Of a stretch of DNA of 64,000 nucleotides, positions 1 through 9,058 are shown piece after piece (position 1 is the stretch's first letter; every line of letters starts with the position of its first letter). The notes beneath the pieces were generated by a model. That model was not told where the DNA came from, did not search any database, and was given only the letters and a program-made list of their open reading frames with translations. The position numbers and the translations under genes were made by a program. This DNA is from Bradyrhizobium sp. CCBAU 53351 (lineage in GTDB: Bacteria; Pseudomonadota; Alphaproteobacteria; Rhizobiales; Xanthobacteraceae), in the NCBI RefSeq assembly GCF_015291745.1, contig NZ_CP030059.1:7095501-7159500 (forward strand), given 5' to 3'.

Positions 1-738
1 CAGGAAACGATCGATCAATTCCTGCACCGGCACGCGGTCGACATGGGCGCCCATGTTGATCGCGGCGACGATGACGCCGTCGTAGCGGCGGACCGGGACC
101 GAGATCGAGCGGAAATGCGGCTCGGCCTCGCGGTCGACCAGGGAATAGCCCTGCGCACGATCGGCCGTGATGCGCGCGAGCAGCGCCTTGGCGTCCGTCA
201 CGGTCTGCGGCGTCAGCGGCTCGCGCCTCATCGCCGTCAGGCGCGCGGCGAGCGCGTCATCGTCGAGCTGGCCGAGCATGGCACGGCCGACCGAGGTGCA
301 GAAGGACGGCAGGCGGTAGCCGATCTCCAGCCCGCCCGAGAACACCCGCGCCGGGCTGCCACGGGCAATGAAAACGACGTCATCGCCGTCGAGCACCGCG
401 AGCGAAGAGATTTCGTTCGCTGCGGTCGCAACGCCATCGAGCACGGGCTGCAGCACCGCGACGAGCTGGTTGGAGCGCAGGTAAGACGCCGCCAGCGTCA
501 GCACGTGCGGCGTCAGCGAGAACAACTTGCCGTCGCCACTGACAAAACCGCCGCGCTGGAGCGTGAACAGCATGCGCCGCGCGGTGGCGCGCGGTAGATC
601 GGCGGCGCGGGCGAGGTCGCTCAGTGTCATCGGACCGGCGTTCGTGCCGAAACATTGCAGCAGGCGCAGGCCGCGATCGAGGGCTTCGACAAAATCCGTC
701 GCGCGCTCGTCCGTGTCACTTCGCTTCAGCTTGGGCAT
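1..738 (-). CDS. IclR family transcriptional regulator (C-terminus cut by window edge)
   Basis: Reading leftward from an ATG at 736-738, an uninterrupted frame of 246 codons runs off the window. The N-terminal third holds a winged helix-turn-helix of the IclR type (MTLSDLARAADLPRATARRM, about residues 37-56), followed by the IclR effector domain. The order and wording resemble the PcaR/PobR branch that controls aromatic-acid catabolism. It is divergent from the Rieske oxygenase at 850, and an inverted repeat lies in the 111-bp gap, so it most likely regulates that gene pair. The effector is unknown. The last residues of the protein lie outside the window. Confidence 0.9.
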   Translation of the reverse strand, partial: MPKLKRSDTDERATDFVEALDRGLRLLQCFGTNAGPMTLSDLARAADLPRATARRMLFTLQRGGFVSGDGKLFSLTPHVLTLAASYLRSNQLVAVLQPVLDGVATAANEISSLAVLDGDDVVFIARGSPARVFSGGLEIGYRLPSFCTSVGRAMLGQLDDDALAARLTAMRREPLTPQTVTDAKALLARITADRAQGYSLVDREAEPHFRSISVPVRRYDGVIVAAINMGAHVDRVPVQELIDRFL

Positions 739-794
739 GGGTGAGGGATAATCCTGCAAAATAGTGCTTGCCGCCGATCCAAGGCATGTCATAA

Positions 795-820
795 TTCGCC
801 CATTCGTTCAATAGGCGAAC
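795..820. promoter_or_regulatory. Candidate IclR operator between iclR and the Rieske gene
   Basis: In the divergent gap, TTCGCC (795-800) is mirrored by GGCGAA (814-819), and a nested GTTC (806-809)/GAAC (817-820) pair has a 7-bp spacer. IclR-family aromatic regulators commonly bind inverted repeats of this type. The link to this regulator is inferred from position only. Confidence 0.45.
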
Positions 821-849
821 AATCGCCACTCCACAAGGATGCACACGCC

Positions 850-2208
850 ATGATGAGCCAGGAGCAGAACGACCTGATCACCCGCACCGGGCCGAAGGAT
901 CCGTGCGGAAAGCTGATGCGGAGCTATTGGCAGCCGGCGGCGCTGGTGGATGAGCTCGAGGGCTCGCGGCCGATCCGCCCCGTCAGACTGCTCGGCGAGA
1001 ACCTCGTGCTGTTTCGCGACGAGACGGGACGCTACGGCCTGATGGATCGCCACTGCGCCCATCGCGGCGCCGACCTCGCCTTCGGGCGGCTGGAGCATGG
1101 CGGACTGCGCTGCGCCTTCCATGGCTGGCTGTTCGACGCCACCGGCCAGTGCATCGAGACGCCTGCCGAGCCGAAGGATTCAAAGCTCTGCCAGAACATC
1201 CGGCAGCGTTCGTATCCGGTGGTGGAGAAGAGCGGCATCCTCTGGGCGTATCTTGGCGAAGGCGAACCGCCGGCCTTCCCCGAGATCGACTGCTTCGTCG
1301 CACCTGATACCCACACGTTCGCGTTCAAGGGCCACATGGCCTGCAACTGGCTGCAGGCGCTCGAGGTCGGCATCGATCCGGCGCACGCTTCCTATCTGCA
1401 CCGCTTCTTCGAGGACGAGGACACTTCCACCGCCTATGGCAAGCAGTTTCGCGGCGCTTCCGCCGGCTCCGACCTGCCGATGACGAAGATCCTGCGCGAA
1501 TACGACCGGCCGATCATCAATGTCGAGCACACCGAATACGGCCTGCGGCTGATCGCGCTGCGCGAAATCGACGAGGAGCGCACCCATGTGCGCGTCACCA
1601 ACCAGCTGTTTCCGCACGGCTTCGTCATCCCCATGAGCACGGAGATGACGATCACGCAGTGGCACGTCCCGGTCGACGACGAGAACTGCTACTGGTACGC
1701 GATCTTCACCAGCTATGCGAACCCGGTCGACAAGAAGAAGATGCGCGACCAGCGGCTCGAGCTCTATGAATTGCCCGACTACAAGTCGCGCAAGAACAGA
1801 GCCAACGATTACTGCTTCGATCCGCACGAGCAGCAGACCGCGACCTATACCGGCATGGGCACCGACATCAACGTCCACGACCAATGGGCGGTGGAATCGA
1901 TGGGCGCGATCCAGGACCGCACCAGGGAGCATCTCGGCTCGAGCGACAAGGCGATCGTGCAGTACCGCCGCCTGCTGCGGCAGGAGATCGAGAAGGTCTC
2001 CGGCGGCGAGAAGCCGATGCTGTTTTTGGACGAGGCCAATGCGCGCAGCATCCAGGGCCCCGCGACCATGGACGGCATCGGGCCGACGCGGGGCTGGGAG
2101 ACCTACTGGATGGAAGTCGACGTCAAGCGCCGCCGCGGCGCGCCCTGGACCGCGCCGGTGCCGAAGGATATCGCCGACAACGTGCACAAGCTGACGGCGG
2201 CGGAGTAG
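850..2208 (+). CDS. Rieske-type aromatic ring-hydroxylating oxygenase, large subunit
   Basis: A 452-aa oxygenase alpha subunit that would use electrons from a separate reductase to oxidise an aromatic or N-/O-methylated substrate. The Rieske 2Fe-2S motif is complete: C69-x-H71 and C88-x2-H91 (CAFHGW). The mononuclear iron site shows D176-x2-H179-x4-H184, the pattern of this family. Overall layout is of the phthalate-4,5-dioxygenase / vanillate-demethylase class, which works without a beta subunit. No reductase or ferredoxin is adjacent, so electrons must come from elsewhere. It is followed at 2341 by a glutamine-synthetase-like ligase, a pairing reminiscent of amine-oxidising systems. An alternative ATG lies one codon downstream. 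Confidence 0.92.
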   Translation: MMSQEQNDLITRTGPKDPCGKLMRSYWQPAALVDELEGSRPIRPVRLLGENLVLFRDETGRYGLMDRHCAHRGADLAFGRLEHGGLRCAFHGWLFDATGQCIETPAEPKDSKLCQNIRQRSYPVVEKSGILWAYLGEGEPPAFPEIDCFVAPDTHTFAFKGHMACNWLQALEVGIDPAHASYLHRFFEDEDTSTAYGKQFRGASAGSDLPMTKILREYDRPIINVEHTEYGLRLIALREIDEERTHVRVTNQLFPHGFVIPMSTEMTITQWHVPVDDENCYWYAIFTSYANPVDKKKMRDQRLELYELPDYKSRKNRANDYCFDPHEQQTATYTGMGTDINVHDQWAVESMGAIQDRTREHLGSSDKAIVQYRRLLRQEIEKVSGGEKPMLFLDEANARSIQGPATMDGIGPTRGWETYWMEVDVKRRRGAPWTAPVPKDIADNVHKLTAAE

Positions 2209-2218
2209 TCTGTAGCAC

Positions 2219-2322
2219 CGTCATTCTGGGCGATGCGCCAGCATCGAGCTATGGTGCGCAATTGCGCACCTGAGAATTTCGAGATTCCGGGTTCTCGCTT
2301 CGCGCGCCCCGGAATGACAGGT
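2219..2322. repeat. Dispersed palindromic repeat, family A
   Basis: A compact repeat with three nested inverted parts: outer GTCATTC/GAATGAC ends, a GCGATGC...GCATCG hairpin, and the perfect palindrome GGTGCGCAATTGCGCACC. A second copy is at 58932-59011 and a fragment at 60908-60952. It fills the gap between the Rieske gene and the ligase gene and would form a stable RNA structure between them. Confidence 0.8.
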
Positions 2323-2340
2323 AGCAAGGGAGCAATCAAA

Positions 2341-3777
2341 GTGACTTTCGTCGCGCGTCATGCGCTGTGGTCGGATGAGCAGAAGGACGCGGCGGCGCGC
2401 ATGCGGCGTCTCGTCGAGGACAAGAACCTCGAAGTCATCCGCCTCGCCTTTCCCGACCAGCACGGCATCTTGCGCGGCAAGACCATCATCGCCTCGGAGG
2501 CGATCGCGTCGCTGGAAAGCGGCTGCTCGATCACCACCACCATGCTCGCCAAGGACACCTCGCACCGCACGGTGTTTCCGGTGTTCACCGCGGGCGGCGG
2601 CTTCGGCATGAAAGAGATGGAGGGCGCGGCCGACGTGCTGATGGTCGCCGATCCCACGACGTTTCGCGTCTTGCCTTGGGCGCCGGCGACGGGCTGGGTG
2701 CTGTGTGACCTCTTCTTCGGCGATGGCCGCCCGGTGCCGTTCGCGACGCGCTCGCTCTATCGCAAGGTGCTCGACGAGCTCGCCAGCCGCGGCCACGATT
2801 TCGTTGCGGGCCTCGAGGTCGAATTTCACATCTTCAAGCTCGACGACGCGCATATGCGGCCCGAGGATGCCGGCCAGCCCGGCACGCCGCCATCGGTCAG
2901 CCTGCTCAGCCACGGCTATCAATATCTGACCGAGCAACGCTTCGATCAGATGGAGCCGGTGCTGGAGATTCTGCGCCGCGACATCGTCGCACTCGGGCTG
3001 CCGCTGCGTTCGGTCGAGGTCGAGTTCGGGCCGAGCCAGTGCGAATTCACCTTCGCGCCGCGGAAGGGGCTGGAGCCCGCCGACAACATGGTGCTGTTCC
3101 GGAGCGCCGTGAAGCAGATCGCACACCGCCATGGCTATCACGCCACCTTCATGTGCCGCCCGAAGCTGCCGAACGTGTTCGCGAGCGGCTGGCATTTGCA
3201 TCAGTCGATCGTGTCGCGCGCTACGGCTGAGAACCAGTTCATGGTCAAGGACGGCACTGAGCCGCTCAGCGCGTTCGGCAGGGCCTGGCTCGCCGGCCTG
3301 CTCGACCATGCCCGCGCCTCGACCTTGTTCACGACGCCGACCATCAATGGCTACAAACGCTACCGCTCCTATTCGCTGGCGCCGGACCGCGCGATCTGGG
3401 GCCGCGACAATCGCGGCGTGATGATCCGCGTGCTCGGCGGCGCCAATGATACCGCCACGCGCCTGGAGAACCGCATCGGCGAGCCTGCCGCCAATCCCTA
3501 TCTCTACATGGCCTCGCAGATTCTCTCCGGCCTCGACGGCGTCGATCGCAAGCTCGATCCCGGCCCGTCCGCCGACACGCCCTACGAGACCAAGGCGCCG
3601 CTGCTGCCGAAGAGCTTGCGCGATGCGGTCTCGGCGCTGAAGGACGATCCCTTCTTCCGCGAGAAGCTCGGGGCCGAATTCGTCGATTATTACACCCACA
3701 TCAAGAACGCCGAGATCGACCGCTTTCTGTCTGAAGTGACCGACTGGGAGCACCGCGAGTATTTCGAGGTTTTTTGA
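2341..3777 (+). CDS. Glutamine-synthetase family ligase (gamma-glutamyl-amine synthetase-like)
   Basis: A 478-aa protein with the glutamine synthetase catalytic fold: AFPDQHGILRGK near the start, the metal/substrate segment VEFGPSQCEF, and the ATP/phosphate segment NGYKRYRSYSLAPDRAIWG. The GTG at 2341 is chosen because GGGAG lies 8 bases upstream; the frame stays open further upstream, but only through a repeat element. Members of this subfamily often ATP-dependently join glutamate to an amine (for example anilines or alkylamines) rather than to ammonia. The upstream Rieske oxygenase and IclR regulator make a catabolic role likely. The amine substrate cannot be told from sequence. Confidence 0.85.
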   Translation: MTFVARHALWSDEQKDAAARMRRLVEDKNLEVIRLAFPDQHGILRGKTIIASEAIASLESGCSITTTMLAKDTSHRTVFPVFTAGGGFGMKEMEGAADVLMVADPTTFRVLPWAPATGWVLCDLFFGDGRPVPFATRSLYRKVLDELASRGHDFVAGLEVEFHIFKLDDAHMRPEDAGQPGTPPSVSLLSHGYQYLTEQRFDQMEPVLEILRRDIVALGLPLRSVEVEFGPSQCEFTFAPRKGLEPADNMVLFRSAVKQIAHRHGYHATFMCRPKLPNVFASGWHLHQSIVSRATAENQFMVKDGTEPLSAFGRAWLAGLLDHARASTLFTTPTINGYKRYRSYSLAPDRAIWGRDNRGVMIRVLGGANDTATRLENRIGEPAANPYLYMASQILSGLDGVDRKLDPGPSADTPYETKAPLLPKSLRDAVSALKDDPFFREKLGAEFVDYYTHIKNAEIDRFLSEVTDWEHREYFEVF

Positions 3778-4202
3778 TACCCGACGCTTCCCGAGGGCAT
3801 AGAGAGCGCTGCCCCCTCACGCCCCTGTGAAGCGACTTCGTCGCCCCCTGTTCCGACGACATCCTGGCACATCCGACGAAGCCGTTTTCCGGCGCCTCGA
3901 AAACCGCCCGAAAGACGCAGGGTCTACGATCATGGCCGTGATCAACAGTGGAGTTCGATCATGTTTGCTCAATTGTTCAGCCTGATTTATCGCTTGTCTT
4001 GCCGGGCGACGCTGATCGAAATCGGCACACACAGGCTCTCGCGCTAGCGCTCCCTGGCGGGAATTTAGGTGAGCTGGATTGGCCAGTTAGCGGTGATGAC
4101 CATGCCCCTCTGTCGCGACCCGCGTGGTCCGCGAGTTGCAGCGCCACCGGATTTATTGGGCCACGGACCTTGGTTCAGGCAACCCACGCCTCGCGAAGAG
4201 AC
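3778..4202. other. 425-bp intergenic region, one possible tiny ORF
   Basis: This gap lies between the convergent ligase and TonB receptor genes. It contains a near-palindrome GATCATGGCCGTGATC (3929-3944). It also has a possible 28-codon frame at 3961-4047 on the + strand, with GTGGAG ahead of its ATG. Nothing further is recognisable. Confidence 0.4.
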
Positions 4203-6491
4203 TCACCAGCGATAGCCCAGCGTAGCGATGACGGTCAGCGGGGCTCCGCGGTAGCAATATCCGACCTGGCACGTCGTGTAGTGCAGATTGAACAGGTTCT
4301 TGGCGTTGACCTGAAACGACAGGCCTTTCAACTCCCTTGCCGCCTGGCCGAAATCATATTTCAGCGCCGCGTCGACCAGGGTCACCGAGCTGTTCTTGAA
4401 CGTGTTGAGATCGTCGCCATAGTTCGAGGACATGTAACGCGCGCCGGCGCCGAGGCTCAGTCCTGCGAACGGGCCTGCCAGCGGCATGGCATAGTTCGCC
4501 CACAGCGTCGCGGTGTGCGGCGGATTGCCCGACGGAAACTTGCCGATCAACGCGCTGTCTCCGGCCTGCTTGGTGACCATGTCGAGATAGGTATAGGACG
4601 CGGTGACGTCGAAGCCGCCGCCGAGGCTCGCGAGCCCCTGCAATTCGAAGCCGCGGCTTTGGATCTCGCCGCGCTGGACCGTGATGCCCGTTCCCGTCGT
4701 CACGAGGCCGCCGGTCTGGGTCAGGTCGAACAATGCAGCGGTGACGAAGCTCCGCGTCCCCGGCGGCTGATACTTGATGCCGATCTCGGTCTGCTCGCCG
4801 GTGGTCGGCTTGAAAAAGGCACCTGAGGGATCGACGCCGAGATTGGGAAAGAACGAGGTCGAATAGGCGACGTAGGGCGCAACGCCGGAATCGAACACAT
4901 AGGTCAGTCCGGCGCGCCCGCTATAGGCCTGGTCGGACTGCGTTTGCCTTGTCACCGCGAACAGGTCCTCGCCGGTGGTACTGACCCAGTCGCTGCGGCC
5001 GCTCAGCGTCAGGATCCAGTGGTCGAGCCTGGCCTGATCCTGGATGTACACGCCGGACTGGGTCTGCCGCTGCCGCGTCGAGGTCGAGATCGCGGGATCG
5101 GGAATCGATTCCGGCACATAGGCCGGCGCGGCCAGATTGAGGTCGGAGACGCCGAAGCCGAAGCCCTGCTTGTCGTTGAATTTCGACGCGGTGTAGTCGG
5201 TGCCGACCAACAGCGTGTGCTGCACGGGGCCGGTCGAAAGCTTCGCCTCGACCTGGTTGTCCATGATGGCCGATTGCAGGGTGTCGTGGACATAGCCGGT
5301 ATAGCGCGAGACGACGTTGTTCACGGGAGCGCCGAGAAAGCCGACATAGCGGGTGACCGCGTCGACGTCGACATAGCGGAATTTCTGGCGGACGGTCACG
5401 GCATTGTTGAACGCATGCTCGAACAAATAGCCGACGCGTCCCTGCTCCTGATCGAGCGAGTTGTAGGACGGGCTGCCCGTGAAAATGTCCGTCGCGGTCC
5501 CTGTGCCCGAAGAATAGGTGAACATGGACCCCGGCGTCTTCGATTTCTGGTAAGCGCCGAGAATCGTCAGGGTCGTCGACTGATCCGGTTTCCAGGTGAC
5601 GGCCGGAGCGACATAGGTGCGATTGTCCTTGCCGCCGGGCACGAACACGTCGGCGTCGCGCACCACGCCGGTCAGCCGATACGAGAACTGGCCGTTGGGA
5701 TCGATCGGCCCCGAAAAATCGAAATTGCCCTGCGCACGCTCGCGGTCGCCGAACAGCGTCTGCACCTCGTGGAACGGCTGGCTGGTCGGCAGCTTGCTCT
5801 GCAGGTCGATCAGTCCGCCGGGCGAGCCGAGACCGTAGAGGGCCGAGCTCGGCCCGCGCACCACGGTGATGCTGTCGGCGCCATAGGGTTCGGTCTTGAA
5901 CACGCTGAGACCGGCGCCGACGAGACGCAAGCCGTCGAGATAGACGCCGTTGTACGTGATGTCGAAGCCGCGGATCGAGATGGCGTCGAAGCGCGGATCG
6001 TAGCCGGACGCATCGATGCGGACGCCCGGTTGATAGCCGACCGCCTCCGTCAGCGTCTGCACGGCGCGGTCGTTGAGCTCCTTGCGGGTCACGACGGAAA
6101 TCGACTGCGGCGTCTCCAGCAACGGGGTGTTCGTCTTCGTGCCGGCCGAGCTGCCGCTTGCGACATAGCTGCGCTCGCTCGACGCGTTGCCGCTGCTGTC
6201 ACCAGCCTCGCGCGTGTTTCCGGCTTGCGCGCCCTCGGAACTGCGCCGCGACGCGACGCGGCCACGCTGCGATTGTGAGGCGCGCTGGGCAGACTGGGCA
6301 CGCGGACGCGCCTGGTTCGGTGCCTCCACCGTGACGGGAGGCAATGTCGCCGCCGTCGACGTCGAATTGGTCCCGGAGGTCTGTGCCGCCGAGGGCGTCG
6401 CGTGAAGGACTAGTCCCAAACCGGCCGCGCCGAGACCAGTTCTCACCATTCGTTCCCAGCCGGGTGTTTGCCCGTCATTCCGCGTCATCAT
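4203..6491 (-). CDS. TonB-dependent siderophore receptor
   Basis: A 762-aa outer-membrane receptor of the FhuA/FpvA type. A signal peptide (hydrophobic stretch ending near AQTSG, about residues 15-38) is followed by an unusual basic Ser/Arg/Gln-rich linker (about 57-95), the plug domain (TPQSISVVTRKELND, then VVRGPSSALYGLGSPGG) and a long beta-barrel ending in the aromatic residue W (TLGYRW), as barrel proteins do. There is no N-terminal STN signalling domain, so it should not signal through an anti-sigma factor. An AraC regulator lies immediately upstream on the same strand and probably controls it. The siderophore is unknown; the plug resembles hydroxamate-type receptors. Confidence 0.93.
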   Translation of the reverse strand: MMTRNDGQTPGWERMVRTGLGAAGLGLVLHATPSAAQTSGTNSTSTAATLPPVTVEAPNQARPRAQSAQRASQSQRGRVASRRSSEGAQAGNTREAGDSSGNASSERSYVASGSSAGTKTNTPLLETPQSISVVTRKELNDRAVQTLTEAVGYQPGVRIDASGYDPRFDAISIRGFDITYNGVYLDGLRLVGAGLSVFKTEPYGADSITVVRGPSSALYGLGSPGGLIDLQSKLPTSQPFHEVQTLFGDRERAQGNFDFSGPIDPNGQFSYRLTGVVRDADVFVPGGKDNRTYVAPAVTWKPDQSTTLTILGAYQKSKTPGSMFTYSSGTGTATDIFTGSPSYNSLDQEQGRVGYLFEHAFNNAVTVRQKFRYVDVDAVTRYVGFLGAPVNNVVSRYTGYVHDTLQSAIMDNQVEAKLSTGPVQHTLLVGTDYTASKFNDKQGFGFGVSDLNLAAPAYVPESIPDPAISTSTRQRQTQSGVYIQDQARLDHWILTLSGRSDWVSTTGEDLFAVTRQTQSDQAYSGRAGLTYVFDSGVAPYVAYSTSFFPNLGVDPSGAFFKPTTGEQTEIGIKYQPPGTRSFVTAALFDLTQTGGLVTTGTGITVQRGEIQSRGFELQGLASLGGGFDVTASYTYLDMVTKQAGDSALIGKFPSGNPPHTATLWANYAMPLAGPFAGLSLGAGARYMSSNYGDDLNTFKNSSVTLVDAALKYDFGQAARELKGLSFQVNAKNLFNLHYTTCQVGYCYRGAPLTVIATLGYRW

Positions 6492-6616
6492 CGTCCCCGA
6501 GTTCCGTGTTCGAACCCGGGTGTAACCAGATCGGGACGTGCGCCGCCTTTGCGCGCGCGCAAATCACCTTTGATCGCGCTTGGAGGCTTTCAAGTTCGGT
6601 GCAGTTCAGTGCAAGC

Positions 6617-7495
6617 TCACTGGCAGCCGCTCGGCGAGTGGCCGAAGCGCCTGCGGAACGCGGTGGCGAAATTCGCGGGATGCGCGTAGCCGACGCGATA
6701 GGCCGCCTCGGTGACCGACAACCGCTGATGAATCAGCAGATCGCGTGCGGCATCAAGCCGCTGGCGCCGCAAATAGTCGATCGCGCTCTCGCCATACGCC
6801 ATCTGGAATTTCTGGTTGAAGGAGCGGCGGCTCAGCCCCGCGTTCCGCGCCAGCTCGTCGATGCTCCAGGGATAGGCGAGATCGGCATCCATCCGCTCCT
6901 TGACCGATTGCAGGCGCGTGCGCTGGAGATCGGCGGCGGGATCGACCGCGATCCGGCCGCGCTCGCCGAACAAGGCGTGGACCACGATCTCGGCGGCGTG
7001 CGCCGACAGCAACAATTGCGCGGCGCTTCCGGCGACCGGCGGCGAGAACATTTCCGCCGCAACGGCCTGCACGCGCGCCGACACCGTCAGCGATACCGTG
7101 GCCGCGCCCGCGTCGCCATCCCTGAACAGCGTCCGAAACGCGTCGCCAAATCCGAGCTCGTCGATGGAGGCCTGCGGGAGCGCCAGGCCGATCGCAGGAC
7201 GCTCGTCACACCGAACCGAATGTCCCGCAGCGGCGGCTTCGCGCACGGCAATGGCCGTCATCTGCCTTTCCCCGGCTGCGCGCGTCAGAATGCCGCGGCT
7301 TGCGCTCTCGTCGAACGCGACGGAGATGAACAGGCCCGGCGCGACAATCGCGGGCCCGTCGAGACCGGCGCGAAACTCACCTCTGACGAACACGCAGCCC
7401 GGGAAATCCAGCCATTGAGCGGAAGACCCTCGCTGTGCGGCACCGATGACCTCGTCTTGAGGCCGTCCGACAATTTGATCGTAAAAGTCCCGCAT
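6617..7495 (-). CDS. AraC family transcriptional regulator
   Basis: A 292-aa protein whose last 100 residues carry the two AraC helix-turn-helix motifs (IDELARNAGLSRRSFNQKF and VTEAAYRVGYAHPANFATAF). The N-terminal part has no recognisable cupin motif and looks like the divergent effector region of PchR-type iron-siderophore regulators. It is 125 bp upstream of, and co-oriented with, the TonB receptor gene, the classic arrangement for a regulator that activates receptor synthesis when the ferric siderophore is taken up. That role is inferred from context. Confidence 0.88.
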   Translation of the reverse strand: MRDFYDQIVGRPQDEVIGAAQRGSSAQWLDFPGCVFVRGEFRAGLDGPAIVAPGLFISVAFDESASRGILTRAAGERQMTAIAVREAAAAGHSVRCDERPAIGLALPQASIDELGFGDAFRTLFRDGDAGAATVSLTVSARVQAVAAEMFSPPVAGSAAQLLLSAHAAEIVVHALFGERGRIAVDPAADLQRTRLQSVKERMDADLAYPWSIDELARNAGLSRRSFNQKFQMAYGESAIDYLRRQRLDAARDLLIHQRLSVTEAAYRVGYAHPANFATAFRRRFGHSPSGCQ

Positions 7496-7584
7496 CGCAT
7501 CCGCTTACGCGGCGACATTGACGGCCCGCGGCGGCGTACTCAAGACCTCTGCGCCCAGTTTGGAGAGCTTCGAAACTGGCGCGC

Positions 7585-8298
7585 TCAGATGCCCAGATAT
7601 TTGTGCTGGAGATCCGGCTCGGCCATCAGCTCGTCGGATGTGCCGCTCCACACCGTCTTGCCGCGCTCGATGATGTAATGGCGATCGCAGATGCGGGCGA
7701 GATGGTCGACGTTCTTGTCGACGACCAGGATCGACTGTCCGCGGCTCTTGAGCAGCGACAGGCAGTGCCAGATCTCCTCGCGGATCAGCGGCGCGAGGCC
7801 CTCGGTCGCTTCGTCCAGAATCAGAAGCTTCGGATTGGTCATCAGCGCGCGGCCGATCGCGAGCATCTGCTGCTCGCCGCCGGAGAGCTGGTTGCCCATG
7901 TTGGTCGCGCGCTCGGCGAGGCGCGGGAACAGCACGTAGATCGCCGCCAGCGTCCAGGGATTGGAGCTGCCGAAGCGATCGGCGGCGGCCGCCACGAGAT
8001 TTTCGCGCACGGTGAGGTTCGGGAAGATCTGGCGTCCCTCGGGAACGAGACCGACGCCGAGTTTTGCAATCCTGTAGGACGGCAGCTGCCGTACTTCAGT
8101 GCCAGCAAACCGGATCGCGCCGGCGCGCGCCGGCGTCAGGCCCATGATGGAACGGATCGTGGTGGTCTTGCCCATGCCGTTGCGGCCCATCAGCGAGACC
8201 ATCTCGCCCGGCTTGATTGACAGCGACAGGCCGAACAGCACCTGGGAGAGGCCGTAGCAGGTCTCGATGCCGTCGACGTCGAGCAGCGTGTCAGCCAT
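7585..8298 (-). CDS. livF: HAAT-type ABC transporter ATP-binding protein (LivF-like)
   Basis: A 237-aa ATPase of the LivF class. It has Walker A (GRNGMGKTT), signature LSGGEQQ and Walker B (LLILDEATEGL), and ends a four-gene operon livH-livM-livG-livF on this strand. Its ATG overlaps the end of livG by 8 bases, so the two are translationally coupled. The transporter class imports branched-chain amino acids, but in this group of bacteria many copies carry aromatic acids, dicarboxylates or amides. No binding-protein gene is in the operon, so specificity cannot be read here. Confidence 0.92.
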   Translation of the reverse strand: MADTLLDVDGIETCYGLSQVLFGLSLSIKPGEMVSLMGRNGMGKTTTIRSIMGLTPARAGAIRFAGTEVRQLPSYRIAKLGVGLVPEGRQIFPNLTVRENLVAAAADRFGSSNPWTLAAIYVLFPRLAERATNMGNQLSGGEQQMLAIGRALMTNPKLLILDEATEGLAPLIREEIWHCLSLLKSRGQSILVVDKNVDHLARICDRHYIIERGKTVWSGTSDELMAEPDLQHKYLGI

Positions 8299-9058
8299 GA
8301 TGCGTCACCACATGCTGGTCGCCGAGATAGGCGCGCTTGACGTCTTCATTGGCCCGGATCGCGGCTGGATCGCCGGAGGCGATGACGCGGCCATAGACCA
8401 GCACCGAGATGCGGTCGGCCAGCGCGAACACCGCCGGCATGTCGTGCTCGACCAGCACGATCGAGACCTCTTTCCGCAGCTCCTGCAGCAGCTTCACCAT
8501 GCCCTGGGATTCCGTGACGCCGAGGCCGGCCATGGGCTCGTCGAGCAGCAGCAGTTTCGGCTTGCTGGCGAGCGCGACCGCAAGCTCGATCTGGCGTCGC
8601 TCGCCATGGCTGAGCTTGGAGACCAGGACATCGGCGCGATGAGCGAGACCGACGCGATCGAGCGCGGCATGGGCGGCATCGCGCAGACCCTTCTCCTTGC
8701 GCGCATCGGCGAAGAAGCGGAACGAGGTGCCGGCATGCGCCTGCGCCGCCAGCGCGACATTGTCGGCAGCGGTGAAATCGAGCAGCAGCGAGGTGATCTG
8801 GAACGAACGGGCAAGGCCCAGCGCACAGCGGCGATAGGCCGGCAAGTAGGTGATGTCGCGCCCCGCCAGCGAGACGCTGCCGGAATGCGGCTCCAGATGC
8901 CCGGTGAGCTGGCTGATCAGCGTGGTCTTGCCGGCACCGTTCGGGCCGATGATGGCGTGCAGCTCGCCCGCCGCGACATCGAGCGAGACGTTGTCGGTGG
9001 CGATGATGCCGCCGAAGCGGCGCACAAGCTTCTCGACGCGGAGCAGGGGTTCAGCCAC
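8291..9058 (-). CDS. livG: HAAT-type ABC transporter ATP-binding protein (LivG-like)
   Basis: A 255-aa ATPase with Walker A GPNGAGKTT, signature LSHGERRQ and Walker B LLLLDEPMAGLG. The C-terminal extension ending in AYLGDQHVVTHHG is typical of LivG. It starts with GTG at 9056-9058, overlapping the end of livM by 8 bases. It pairs with LivF as the second nucleotide-binding subunit of the importer. Confidence 0.92.
   Translation of the reverse strand: MAEPLLRVEKLVRRFGGIIATDNVSLDVAAGELHAIIGPNGAGKTTLISQLTGHLEPHSGSVSLAGRDITYLPAYRRCALGLARSFQITSLLLDFTAADNVALAAQAHAGTSFRFFADARKEKGLRDAAHAALDRVGLAHRADVLVSKLSHGERRQIELAVALASKPKLLLLDEPMAGLGVTESQGMVKLLQELRKEVSIVLVEHDMPAVFALADRISVLVYGRVIASGDPAAIRANEDVKRAYLGDQHVVTHHG

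Noticed and set aside
2233..2340. Longer N-terminus for the glutamine-synthetase-like protein
   Set aside because: The extra 36 codons are translated from a dispersed repeat. A GTG with a good ribosome site at 2341 fits the family start.
2221..3753. A 510-codon frame antisense to the glutamine-synthetase-like gene
   Set aside because: The product is His/Arg/Ala-rich without motifs, as expected for a shadow frame of a high-GC gene. The + strand product has clear catalytic segments.
4944..6278. A 444-codon + frame inside the TonB receptor gene
   Set aside because: It is a shadow frame. The minus strand gives a full receptor with signal peptide, plug and C-terminal aromatic residue.
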